Source: Branchiostoma lanceolatum
Lineage: Eukaryota; Chordata; Leptocardii; Amphioxiformes; Branchiostomatidae
NCBI RefSeq assembly: GCF_035083965.1
Contig: NC_089724.1
Coordinates: 16,114,410-16,178,409, forward strand
Length of the DNA stretch: 64,000 nucleotides
Direction: 5' to 3'
Below, piece by piece: positions 21,215 through 32,847 of this stretch (positions are counted from its first letter, which is position 1; each line of letters starts with the position of its first letter). Made by a program: the position numbers and the translations under genes. The notes beneath the pieces were generated by a model. It had not been told where the DNA came from, did no database searches, and saw only the letters and a program-made list of their open reading frames with translations.

Positions 21215-23245
21215 ATGGCAGAGAACATACTCAGCAAGATTTCAGATGACTTTCTACATTGTACGATCTGCATGGAGCCCTTTGCAGACCCGAAAGTCCT
21301 GTCGTGTCTGCACACCTTTTGTATGGGCTGTCTGGAGTTGTTTGTTGTGCAGCAAGGTAGAGAGAAGTTTGAGTGTCCAACGTGTCGGACTGAGACTGTT
21401 CTTCCGGAGGGCAGCATTGCAGGACTCAAAGACAACTTCTTTGTCGTGAGCTTGAGTGACACTGTTCAATCTCACAAGAGTTTGGTCAGCAAGGAAGATA
21501 ATAAAGTGTCTTGCGATCTCTGTGAAGATGAAGTAGCTATCCAAGGCTGTGTTGCCTGTGAAGAGTTCTTGTGCAATGAGTGTGCTTGCACCCACCGTCG
21601 CTACAAACGTACACGGGGTCACAAAGTTGTCAGCGTGGTAAAGCTGAAAGAGCAGCTGATTGCCAAGATGAGATCCCTCAAGTCAAAATCGCTGCCGATC
21701 TGTCCAAATCACGAGGATGAGAAGTTGAAATTTTACTGCGAGACATGCAGGCACCCCATCTGTCGAGACTGTGCGGTACTGCAGCACAAGGATCACAAGT
21801 ACGGCTACCTGGCAGATGCTGTTGGGGACGTCCGGGCAAAGATCAAAGACAAACTGGAAACTGCCACCCGGAAAATTGCAGAATATCAAGACATTGCAAG
21901 TAACATAGCCAAGAAGCAATCTGAACTAGACGACAAGAGTAAGAAAGCTGCAGATGACATAGATGGTGCTGCAGAGGAAGAGATCAAGGAAGACGTCATG
22001 TATTTGAGACGCAAACAAGCTGAACTGAAAGAGAAGTTAGCGGCCATCACAACAACCCGTTCGAAGCAGCTCTCTGCTACAGCAGACAGTGTAACGGGTA
22101 CCTTAGGCTGTCTGTCCAGCACAGTAGACATCGCGCAGAAAGTTGTGGAACATGGCAGCGACTTTGATATAATGAGCATGTACACAGATGTCACAGCACG
22201 ACTGGATCCTCTACTGAAAGGGCCAACCCCAAACATTCCGGTTTACATCAGTGATGTCACGTTTGATCCTAAGAGGGAAAGGAAAGAAAAAGACATCACC
22301 CTTGGAAACATTGTACATGTAGGTGAAGAATTTCTGGAGGAAAAGATGCAGGAAGAGAAGGAAGGGTCACAAACCCAGGCATCCTTCCGCTTCACTGTGG
22401 AGAACTTTAGCCAGGTCAAGCAGAAGAAGAAGTTCAGTCCTACAGTTTTCATCCACAACCTGCCATGGAAAATTCTGGTCAAGCATGAACATGACGATAA
22501 AGCTGTGCAGCCTCAGCACAAAAAGACCCTTGGCGTCTATCTATATTGTGATGCTGATCCCGACCAAGCTTGGCACTGCTTGGTATCACTTGAGCTACGA
22601 TTGATACCACAGAAGATTGGGGTAGAGACGTTTAAAAAGGACATTCGAGGTGTCTTCTTCAGCCAGGATGTAAGCAAGTGGGGACTCCTGGACTTCATGC
22701 CGTTGTGTGAGGTGTCCGATCCTCAGAAGGGGTATATCAAGGAGGACAAGATCGTGCTGGAGGCGTACATGAAGGCAGATGCCCCTCACGGTAAAATGGG
22801 AATCCTTCGCAACGTTGTCGGTGAAGAAATGTCGCGAGCCAAAGCAACCTTTCGTTTCGCAGTGAACAAACAAGATTTCAGCGCTAACTGGGAACAGATT
22901 AGTCCTGCGGTCTTTATCCGCAACCTGCCATGGGTAATGGCGGTTCAGCATGATGCCCCCAAGGAGAAGAAGCCCCACGTCAGTGTCTTCCTGCAGTGCA
23001 ATGCCGACTCCAACTACCTGTGGTCCTGCCACGTAGCGGCCGAGCTGCGGTTGATCCCGCAGAAGGAAGGTGTCAAGACTCTTACAAGGAAGATTCAACA
23101 TGTCTTCTACAACAAGGACAACAGCCAGGGGTACAGAATCATATGGTGGCACGAGTTGGAGGAGCCTCAGAATGGATACATTAAAGAGGACAGGATGATA
23201 TTTGAGGCTTATGTGAAGGCAGACCCCCCTTGCATCATGGTCTGA
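21215..23245 (+). CDS. TRIM-type E3 ligase with two USP7-like MATH domains
   Basis: A single uninterrupted 676-residue frame. A C3HC4 RING (C16, C19 ... FECPTC around 53-57) should bind an E2 enzyme. Two B-box zinc fingers follow: CDLC...CNEC...H about 102-140 and CPNHEDE...CRDC...H about 163-198. Residues ~205-300 are a Lys/Glu-rich coiled coil. After a linker come two MATH/TRAF-fold domains, about 389-530 and 544-673. Both carry the USP7-specific pattern: FRFTVENFSQ / FRFAVNKQDF, then HNLPWKI / RNLPWVM, a Cys-rich centre (YLYC / FLQC), and C-terminal GYIKED, EAYMKADAPHG / EAYVKADPP. TRIM37 also joins a TRIM module to MATH, but with one domain not of this USP7-like type. Likely a ubiquitin ligase with duplicated substrate-recognition domains; substrate unknown. 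A 3' splice site ends at 21190, so the 5' UTR is split while the CDS is intronless, as in retrogene-derived or expanded TRIMs. A poly(A) signal candidate is near 24879. Confidence 0.9.
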   Translation: MAENILSKISDDFLHCTICMEPFADPKVLSCLHTFCMGCLELFVVQQGREKFECPTCRTETVLPEGSIAGLKDNFFVVSLSDTVQSHKSLVSKEDNKVSCDLCEDEVAIQGCVACEEFLCNECACTHRRYKRTRGHKVVSVVKLKEQLIAKMRSLKSKSLPICPNHEDEKLKFYCETCRHPICRDCAVLQHKDHKYGYLADAVGDVRAKIKDKLETATRKIAEYQDIASNIAKKQSELDDKSKKAADDIDGAAEEEIKEDVMYLRRKQAELKEKLAAITTTRSKQLSATADSVTGTLGCLSSTVDIAQKVVEHGSDFDIMSMYTDVTARLDPLLKGPTPNIPVYISDVTFDPKRERKEKDITLGNIVHVGEEFLEEKMQEEKEGSQTQASFRFTVENFSQVKQKKKFSPTVFIHNLPWKILVKHEHDDKAVQPQHKKTLGVYLYCDADPDQAWHCLVSLELRLIPQKIGVETFKKDIRGVFFSQDVSKWGLLDFMPLCEVSDPQKGYIKEDKIVLEAYMKADAPHGKMGILRNVVGEEMSRAKATFRFAVNKQDFSANWEQISPAVFIRNLPWVMAVQHDAPKEKKPHVSVFLQCNADSNYLWSCHVAAELRLIPQKEGVKTLTRKIQHVFYNKDNSQGYRIIWWHELEEPQNGYIKEDRMIFEAYVKADPPCIMV

Positions 23246-25519
23246 GGCTGTATTGTATACCCATTTAGATCTGATTCATGACTTTAGCAGCCTCTAGATT
23301 CTGTATACGAGATTTGGCAGGCATGTCTATCCATGTTTTTCGAAACTATCGCCAAGATCGGGAGTAGCCTACTCCTTTGGTAACAGAACATGAATACTGT
23401 TGTCATAATGTAGATTAAAAGTTATACCTGAAGAAAGTAGACAATTGAACAATACATTGTTGCAGATTGCAATTTGAGGAAAATTGATGCTTGAAATTTT
23501 GTTTGACATGTTGGCATTTTGGGAAACTAGGCCTGGCTTGAACTGCCCAGATTAAACAGGCTACAATCCCTCTGGGGGTGGGGGTGTTAGCCGGCGGTCA
23601 GCCAGTCAGATACTCCCCTCATAAATGCAAGGCTGTTGCTTGCATATTACAAGGGCCTGGTAGGTAATGATGACCAAGTTGTATGTTGTAACAGGTTGCA
23701 GATTGCAATGTGATAAACATCCATGCTTGAGGTTTAAGTTCTTAAAAGTAAGATGAGTTTACACCAGAAGAGTGTACCTTTCTCCACATGGCAGAGACTA
23801 GTGAATATACTTATTGGTATATTTTGATGATCAAGAACTTAAACTAGTCATATATTTGAAGCAAAATGAAACAGTATGTAAACAATGACATTGTATAGGG
23901 TTATAAAAAGAATGGAAAAGTTATGAGACGGTCCAAGAGAAAAACACTCAAATTTGAAACATTGTGTCATATATTTCCATAAGATTTGAGAATGTTACAA
24001 ATTGACGATCTTTTCCCTTCCAAAGTATTTTTCAACAGTCAGACATGTAGTTTTCAAGTTACAGTGTGACAAGGAGAGTTTAACCGTGGTAAAGTTCTAT
24101 ACCTGAAAAGTGCACTAATGATTTTTGATAGCAGGTTTGATTTCTGACTCATACTCAAAGCTATCCTTCATATTTTCTACCTTTTTTGAGCCATGCCATG
24201 ACTACTAACAAACAGATACTTTGCATTTATGTTAAAAGTTATATCATTTATTATTATATCATTTATTATTAGCATTAATAGATATCCTATTTTATCTTGT
24301 TATTGTTCATTATTTTGTAGTTGACTGGTTGAATTATTGTTCATTGTAGTTTACTAATTAGGTTATTGTTCATTAAAAGTTATGTTTAGTTACTGTTCAT
24401 TGGTATGGCTGTCATTGTAGCTAGTTACAGGATGCATTAAGCTAAAACCCAAATTACCCAAATCTTGCAAATGTAGTTTTTTTTCTAACATACTGTCCTG
24501 AGAGGGACTGCTAACACAATTGAAGTTTTCTGTATGTTCAGAAAGATACTTTCAGGTGACCATGCAAATAATGATTTCTGAAACAAAAAGAATTGCCAAG
24601 ATCAAGCATGGGTATTATGGGATGTGTGTATAACTAGCATTAATGTTTTGTCAAGTTGTTTGACAGGTTAAATGAGCCTACATCCACATTTCAGATGTAC
24701 TCAACATATTTTGATGATCAAGAACTTAAATTTGTTGTGCATTTGTTTGTAAGTTTCTTAATTTTAAGCAATATGATATAAAGACGATACAAATGTAAGC
24801 CAACAGAAATGTATAAAAACAAAGATTATGATATACTGGAAAAAAGTTTACAAATTCAGTCACAGGTGATTCATTTTAGGCTAATAAAGATACTATTTTG
24901 TCATGTATTTTTGGGTGCAGTTTTCATTGTACTTGTACCGGTAGCCTATATGGGGAGGGAAGATCTTTTCTCTGGTGGGTCTTGTTCTCCTTGGGATATG
25001 ATGGGTTTACTCTGACTCTTTTGTATGGGGGTGGGGACTGTGGGGTACTTCTGGATCAGCTCATTTTTGCATAGGGGATCTCTCTTTTGATTGCAAATGT
25101 TGTCATTCTACTATTTCTTCATTATTCTGTTGGTTATGTTTTAACCCCATTATAAGAAGCTTATAATGACTCTATAATGGAACAAGTGATGCATGGGCTA
25201 CTTGGCCAGTAGATTTCAGTTTTTAGAGAGTAACTTCCAGAAATGAAAGGTAAACCGATTTTACTTTGTGTACCTTCGTTCCTTTCTTCTGTTGTACCCG
25301 ATGGCGAACGTTGATTCAGTAAAACACTGAGACCTCCCCCACTCCTTCACCCCGACCAATCGAACCACGTGAATCGCATTGAAACTCAGATTCGTATCAG
25401 CCAATTCCCAACCGTGAAATCGCTTTCTAACTTGCGTTAACGACTACATCTGACCAAACAAACTCGCCAGTGAGATGGTGGAAGGTGTCAGCTTCCAAAA
25501 GACGTTTTCACTTTGGAAG

Positions 25520-25605
25520 TGATTGAATCCGCCCTCGATTTAACTTCTAGTCTCTACTTTTATCTAAACGTCTTAAATCGCGGGCGGATTCAATCAATAG
25601 TATCA
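25520..25605. repeat. Short hairpin
   Basis: The arms tgattgaatccgccc and gggcggattcaatca, extended inward by tcgattta / taaatcgc, flank a ~40-bp loop. A foldback remnant; no coding content. Confidence 0.6.
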
Positions 25606-25754
25606 GGAGTCGTCCCCGAATCCTGTACCACGTGAGCATGCCCTGTTCACGCCAGCGCACACAAAGGGTGTCATGTTCGGTCTACTGTGCAACTCTTCAT
25701 TTCACTAGCTTAGCTAATTAGCTTGAATTTTGAATTTCAATGATGCTAATTTTG

Positions 25755-25870
25755 AAATAGTATTGAATGAATGAGCAGAGATCTTTATTAAACATTTTTG
25801 CCCAAGTAGGCTAAATATGAGTACAAATCACAAACAAAGACATGTTTACAAACTTACACATGTTGTTACG
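25755..25870 (-). mobile_element. CR1/L2-like LINE 3' tail fragment
   Basis: On the minus strand it reads gcctacttgggcaaaaatg, then ttaataaagatctctgctc, then attcattcaat. This is the same arrangement as the fragments at 9265-9400 and 38950-39140: a poly(A)-signal-like AATAAAG followed by ATTC units. Confidence 0.5.
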
Positions 25871-27904
25871 AACCGTATATATAAACTCGGCTTCTTCATT
25901 TTGGACGACGCCGGTGTGACCATCGTCCAAATATATTTGTATATTCATCGTTTAGTCTCTTTTTTGCATAAAACAGTATCATGTATTTGTCTACCCTTGA
26001 TTAATGGTGGTCTCTGTAACCTGATTCAGTACTGTACGCTGAAAAGGATACTCGTACCTTTTACCCCGCTTGGCACACGTACCGCACACACGTGAATCCG
26101 GCCGGTCCCACGCGCACATGCATCTATCGTGCTCTCGTGACGTCACATCAGTAATACCGCCTGATTGGCTAGTACAGCGGCGATCACGCAGACGGAAAGG
26201 GCTCGTCGAAGGCGGGAACCAATCAAATCGATATATATCACACCGGCCCACATGGCCACCACGATACGGTCCTGTACTGTAAAAAGACCGTGATTAGTCC
26301 AAAATTATTCTATAATAGGGGTTGTATACTTTTGAATAATGCGAGACCTTTGCAATTTTAGGAATCTATTGACAAAATCAAGAATTATTTATTTGATTAG
26401 TTGAATGTTTGTTAGTATCAACGAAGCCATCATTCTTTTTAACAATATTTTTCCTTTTTTTCTCCGAGCACATTATGTAGAAACCCCTTTTTTCTGTACT
26501 AAGTGGACTGCACCATTTCTCACATCTCTTTTGAGAAAGAATCTTGGCATAGCATACCCTTATCCAGACAGAGACACTACACAGCCGCCACAGTTTCCGT
26601 CTCAGTTGTATAGGTAAGTGACATTTTTTCAGGTTTACCTAAATTACAAAATAAGCAGCACATACTCAATTCATCATTGGCATTTTTCTCGCATTTGGGT
26701 CACGCTTGAGGTCTAAGAGTAAGACTGACATAGAAGGTCATAGAAGAAGAGATATTTTGCTTTGAATTCATGTTCGTTAGGTCCGATCTCTCTCGCGCGG
26801 TCTCTTTCGTGACGTCGTTGGATTTTATTTGTCGTACGATCTTCAGCGACATACATAACCTGTATACGACCGTCTATGATCGACGATATACGGAGACGAT
26901 TTCTGTCACAATGCAGCTGAAATTTGCACATCACATCCCTCGATTTGCTGTCGTAGATATCAAACGAAACGGAATGAAAATTACATCAGGAATGGCGGAT
27001 ACTTATTCTTGTATTTGCCCTCCTTTTTCTTTTCTTTAATTTTCTTTTCAATCATCTACTGGGCGTTCAAGTCTTCAAGTTGAACACTGTCGAACGTACT
27101 GTAATACCTTATACGATAGTTTATTTTCTAAAATTTATGTTGTTGTTGCTGCTGGCGTTCCCATCACTAAATCCAACTAGGTTTGTGTATCTTAACAAAA
27201 CTAGGCTATCGTCTCCCATAATTTGATAGTAAGGTCGTATATATTACACCGATGTAGACTTTGCTACCCCTCCCTCACGCACAAGCTATGTCCTTCAGCA
27301 AGCTAGGACGTCCTCAAGTGACGATGGGATCTGGACGAAGTCATTGCAAACTCGCGACTTAGGTGGGCAGTAGGAAGGGAAGAGTGGAATTGTGACTTGT
27401 GGTTTTTGATCAGTTGTCTCATGATCTCTTGTCAACAAACCACTCGAAATGGAGGAATTCACACAGCGACGAGTGATAAGCAAGCTATTAGATAAGCAAG
27501 CTATTAGATTACATTGCTCGACACCTGCATAGGTGACTAGTGCGGGTAGAATTGTAAAGGCATTTCTGATGTGTAACTTGTACTGGTCCGTGCATGTAGT
27601 AGGTGTATATGTGCATGTGGATGTATATTTGCATATTGGCTAATATCACCTGAAAATACACTAAAGGATTGGAATGGTTTCTAAACAGTATCCTTGGCAG
27701 TTTGCGTTTCAGCCGTAAGAAAACTCCTTGTGGAAATGGGAAAGAAAGTGAGTGGTGCAGGTAATCATAAAACCTGTTTAGTGCACGTGGTATTAACTGC
27801 TACCTGCCCCACCAGTACAAGCATGCAGAAAACAAATATGTCGGGTCCTGGTTACACAATCTCTCTCTGCCAGGGGCTAGTTAGGCGGTCAGTCAGTAGT
27901 AATC

Positions 27905-28027
27905 CCCAATGTATTAAGCAGATCTGTCGGTGGCAATGACAGTATCCAAAGGGCAAAAGCTAGCAGTATTATATTGGCCAATGATACTGCTTTTGCCCTT
28001 TGGATACTGTCATCTGCTTGGAGATTA
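27905..28027. mobile_element. MITE related to the CTCCAAGCAGA family
   Basis: Perfect 24-bp inner arms begin tgacagtatccaaagggc (left) and end gccctttggatactgtca (right). The outer right end is catctgcttggagatta. The left outer end (gtattaagcagatct) is a decayed form of the same terminus. Confidence 0.65.
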
Positions 28028-28279
28028 GGTCAGTAGGGCGAACCTCTTGGAGCGCGATTTCTAGTATTATTAGTCGGACTACTGATTTATTAGTGTCACA
28101 TGTTACTGTTAGCAAAGGCGACCAGCTCAGGCGACCACAAGTGCACACAGCATTGACACACAAATATAAGCACAGTAATGATATACCTCCTTAGTATAGG
28201 CGTGCTGAGTTGCTGTCGTCCCACGTGCTCTGTGCACCCGGCTAGCTTCAGATAACACCCGACGAGCACGTGCTTGGGA

Positions 28280-28300
28280 CGTGGCTATATATGTCGGTTG
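28280..28300 (+). promoter_or_regulatory. Possible TATA element upstream of MSP130-like gene
   Basis: A TATATAT core sits just after paired CACGTG E-box-like sequences (cccacgtgctc near 28220 and gagcacgtgcttgg near 28264). The MSP130-like coding start at 29231 is preceded by a 3' splice site near 29201, so a distant 5' non-coding exon is expected, and this is a plausible place. Evidence is positional only. Confidence 0.25.
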
Positions 28301-29230
28301 CTCGTGTTCACTCGTAACCGGCTTGGAAAATATACGTCAAATCCGACAACAAAGAGTTCTTTGTGATTTACGGTTACATGTGGCGACTTCAAAGCTGGGC
28401 AGCACCACATGGCGCAAAGCAAAAAATCGAACATCTCATACCTCCGAGAAATAGAGTTTTCGTAAATTACTTGTTTTATTCATTATTGCGATACTTCTGT
28501 TGATTTATTTACCTGCCTTCCTACGAGACTTTGAATCCGGGGCCAAGACTGCGGCAAAAAGTTTTACCCGGGCCAAACTAGCGTTCCCACCCGGCAAGTC
28601 TCCAGTTACACCATTTTCCGCCACCCACCCAACCTTGCATCCGGGCCAGCGGGAACAAACTTGCACACGCGCAAAGACAAACAAACAAACAAACCGTGTA
28701 TCTTACCTAATTTTTGACTGTGGGTGCACCAGTGCATCTAGATATTTTATAGACTATAGAGTAAAGGTACTATTGTGTACAAGTATACAGGATATTTTTG
28801 AAATTTATGTATCAGGAAAAGCAATATAACCTTTGTTGTTCCTTTCTTTGTATGATTACTTGTTAAAGTTTCGAAGTTAGCAATAGAATTATAGATTGAA
28901 GTTCTAAGAAAGGCAATTTGTAATTATGATTTGCTGACATTCTACTTTATGTTATGTTGTGCACCCAATCCTCTCTGTGTACTTACATTTTATTTAGGTT
29001 AGGTAGACCAGTACTAATGCGCCTATTCCCAAAAATGAATTTCGAGCCCTGTGGCCTTCAGTGGCCATTACGCCAAGGAAGACCCACAAAGGCAAATCGT
29101 GACCTTCTCTGCAAATGTACATGTATGGTGAGACATTGCTATTAAAACGACCAAATTTAACGAATGATCGCTTACTTCAGTCTCTTTGTGATTCTTCATT
29201 AGGTGTTCCGGGACCTTTTCCAAAGCTGAG

Positions 29231-32200
29231 ATGTCTTCCTCCGTGTTCCTGCCCGTATACCTCGCCATGCTGGCCGTCCCAGGTGTTCTGGGAGCGGTCA
29301 GTCTTCGCCACGTGTCCTCCGTGTACCTGCCGTACGGGTTTGCGGGAGACGGTACGCCCCAGTTCGGCATGGGGGACCATGGGGCCGTGGAACAGATCAC
29401 TTACGATCCCAAAAATCATCTCATATATACCGTGGGTATGTATGCAACTGTTCTTTGTTTTATTTTTTACGTAACAATAACCATTGTAAATAAGATTCTA
29501 TTATTCTATAATTGAAAACTTTATCTAATTCTGCTGACAGTCTATGTTGAAATTCCATCAGCTTACGTCTTACACTATCAATCCAAACATTCAGGAGAAG
29601 CGACCATTCTCAACGTAATCGATATCCGTTATCCGAGCGCACCTAGGATAGTGTTCCGACAATACCTGCCAGGTGGCGCTACTGACATCGACTCCTGTGG
29701 GAATTACATAGCAGTGGCCATACACGCTGAACCGCACACTAGGCCCGGGACGGTGCTCGTCTTCGACATGTTCGACCCAGTCACGAACAACTTGCGTCTG
29801 ATCCATACCCTTCAAGGTGAGATATGTCGGAATCATCACATTCTTGTTCTACGAGAAAGCGTACCTGCTTGTAGCGGTTATCACACGAAATTTTGTAACA
29901 ACTAAAACGGTGCTCATCTTCTCCACAGTTGGCCCCCTACCGGACATGCTGAAGTTCACGAAGGACTGTCGCAAGTTGGTCACCTGTAACGAGGGCGAAC
30001 CCGCGAACACCGAGGCGGGAGACATCGTGGATCCCGAAGGCTCGGCGACGATTATCGAGTTCAGTTCGGGTGACCTCGCCGACAAGGCCGAACCTACCGT
30101 GCGGACAGCAACCTTCCACAACTTCGAGCAACAGTAAGCTGTTTTAATTTGTATTTATTGTTTGTCTGTTTGCTTGTTTGCATTGTAATACTAATAGTGA
30201 CATGAGAAATTAAAAGCTATTTTCAAACTAAAAGCTATTTTCAAACGGAGAATTGCCGTATGGGAGACAACAACCTGTAATATTTTCCGTCCATCAATTT
30301 TTGGGATGAGCCATTTTATGATGAGTGAGATATTTTTATGACCGACTTTTCATCCTCCGTTTTTAAAATGAATCCACAGTCCTTTTGGGATTGAGCTCTG
30401 CCTAAAAAAAATTCTTTTTTTTTTTGACGCAGTGCGTACCGGTATCAAGCTAAGGGACTTCGGTGGTTGTTTCCCGAAGTGACGCACGGTCCGGAGAACC
30501 ACACGCGGGTGACAAGGTTCAGCCTCTCACAATCACTGGAGCCGGAATATCTGGCGTTCAGCCACAACGAGACGAAGGCGTATGTTGTACTACAGGTAAG
30601 ATGGATACACAATTTCTTCTTTTCTTGTAAAGAAAAATTCACGAACAATGTAGTTGCATATGGTGGGTTAAACAGAATAGGAAAAATAGGTTCTGCTGAC
30701 AAAAACCTGTAAATTTTAGAAGATAATAGAAAGTCGTTTAGATATAACCATTAACCTGGTCTTATTTCTGACCACAGGAAAATAACGCCATAGCTGTGCT
30801 GGACTTGGCGACTGCCAGTTTTGAAGAAATCTACCCTCTGGGATCCAAATACTGGGGGACAGCCAGCCTGGACACCAGCGACGAGGATGGAGGTAAAATG
30901 AAACACTCTTTCACGCGTACGCTTTCTGCGGATCATAAATAGACCCCGTTCACACTCATTTTTTTCAATCGCGATTGAAGTATAATCGCGATTGTTCGAT
31001 CCGATCGCGATTGAACGCAAAGAAACTTTTGCGTTCACACTGCTTTTCGCCAAGTGGATTAAAGTACGCCGTGATCCGATCGCGATTGAAGCACGATTGA
31101 AGCATGCTATCGGCGATCGTCTGGTAAATGTTGTTGTTGTCCTTGTTGTCCTTGTTTTGTGTCCATTTTTCCGCTAGACATTGTCACTTGGTGCGGTAAA
31201 TGTCCCTCTTTCGGTGACATTTCCCCAGTTTCGCCTGCACCTCCTCTCTCCCCCAGATTGCGATGAGGACCCTGGTCTCCTCATCGCGCCATCTGCCACC
31301 AGCTGAAGTTGCTGACGGAGTTTTCTTCTTCTTCTTGGGCATTGTTGACGATGAAAAGTTGTTGTTGTTGTAAGAGAGCGATCTGACGTGCGGCTTGGGT
31401 TTGTTTTCCCGCGCGATGCGAACTATGACCCCACGTACCCGCATGTATGACCTCCCACCCCCGAAACCAGCCGAAATCTCCGCCGATCGCGATGGAATGA
31501 ATCGTAGTTGTGTTCACACTCAAAATTTGATAGGATTGGATTGGATCCGATCACGATTAATCCAATCAAACTACCTCCGGAGGTAGTTACAATCCAATCG
31601 CGATTGGATCGTTTTGGATCGTTCCAATCGCGATTGGGAGCGTTCACACTGAAAAAATTAATCGCGATCGGATCGATTCAATCGCGATTATACTTCAATC
31701 GCGATTGAAACAAATGAGTGTGAACGGGGTCGGCGAAGTTTAATTTCTGCAGGAAATGATTGTTATCATGGAAACGTTTTTCGCAAACATCTGGAAAAAT
31801 CTTAATCTGAACTAAGTGTACTGAAACACTGAGGTGAGTAGTAGTGTAGTATTCACCAAATATGGGGGGATGACACAATTGACATCTGGGACGAGTTAGG
31901 GCACTGTCCCTGGTTAATAAACCTCCGACCGTGCGGTCCGGAGTCAGTCTGAAGTCCATCTCCGTGTGTGCGGCTGTGCCTCTCTTAGCCTTGTTATCAC
32001 TACATAACAATTGGACGGTCCAGCTGGGTCTGTTGGCGGTGCGATGCGGCGGTAGGCGGGCAGACTACATCTAAACGAACGGCTAGGCAAGGCGGCAGGC
32101 TGGGGTCGGCGGTCGACGTGGCAGTCGGGCAACGCAGCACGGGCGACGGTCTCTCGGGGAGCCGATGGTCTCATCACCGGGCGATACAGGAGGCATGGTA

Positions 32201-32803
32201 GCGAGCCAAGGCTTTAGGATGGCGTCTTAGCGCAGGTTCGGCCGCTCGAAAGCGGCAACACACCGCTGTCCACCAGTGTAGGAAAGGATAGAAGGATGAT
32301 GTGCACACTCTGGTTTCCTAGTCAAGAATGAATGTAGGAGCACGTGGGCTCCTGCCTTTATTGATCACTAATCAGGCACAGATGTCTACTCACTATGTGG
32401 TCTAAGATCCTATGTCCTACAGTACAGTCCCCTGGCTCCCGGGATTCGTGGTCAGTTAGTGACGCGTGAATCCCACTGTTACGATGCGACAAGACTTCCA
32501 GTATTTTTCTCACGCTTATATGACTTCTTCCCTTGCCCCTCGGTACTATAGGAATCAACCTGCGGGAGTGGCCCATCTACAGCATGTTCCAGCCGGACGG
32601 GATGAAGACCTTCACCCACAGGGGCAGACACTACATCCTCACGGCGAACGAGGGCGATAACAAGAAGATCCAGATAGGCGAGGAGAAGTTCAGCGACATC
32701 GTCAAGGGGAGAGATGTAATGAAAGGTAGCGAGGCACACGCACGAGTTTCATTCGCCTATATATCTTAATCAAAGTCTGTGTGTGTGTGTGTGTGTGTAT
32801 GTG

Positions 32804-32847
<44 letters not shown>

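Larger units (their letters stand above)
23246..29230. other. Gene-poor spacer with TRIM 3' UTR and repeats
   Basis: About 6 kb. The first ~1.6 kb is AT-rich and probably the TRIM 3' UTR; the 20-bp segment tattttgatgatcaagaact occurs twice in it (near 23819 and 24708). A hairpin lies at about 25515-25605, a LINE tail at 25755-25870 and a MITE at 27905-28027. Open frames around 26405-26617 and 27694-27939 lack recognisable domains. A TATA-like block (gctatatatgtcgg near 28284) sits about 0.95 kb upstream of the MSP130-like start. Confidence 0.55.

Noticed and set aside
22595-23152. 185-codon minus-strand frame opposite the TRIM MATH domains
   Set aside because: Antisense shadow of a long open coding exon; no domain, no splice or start context.
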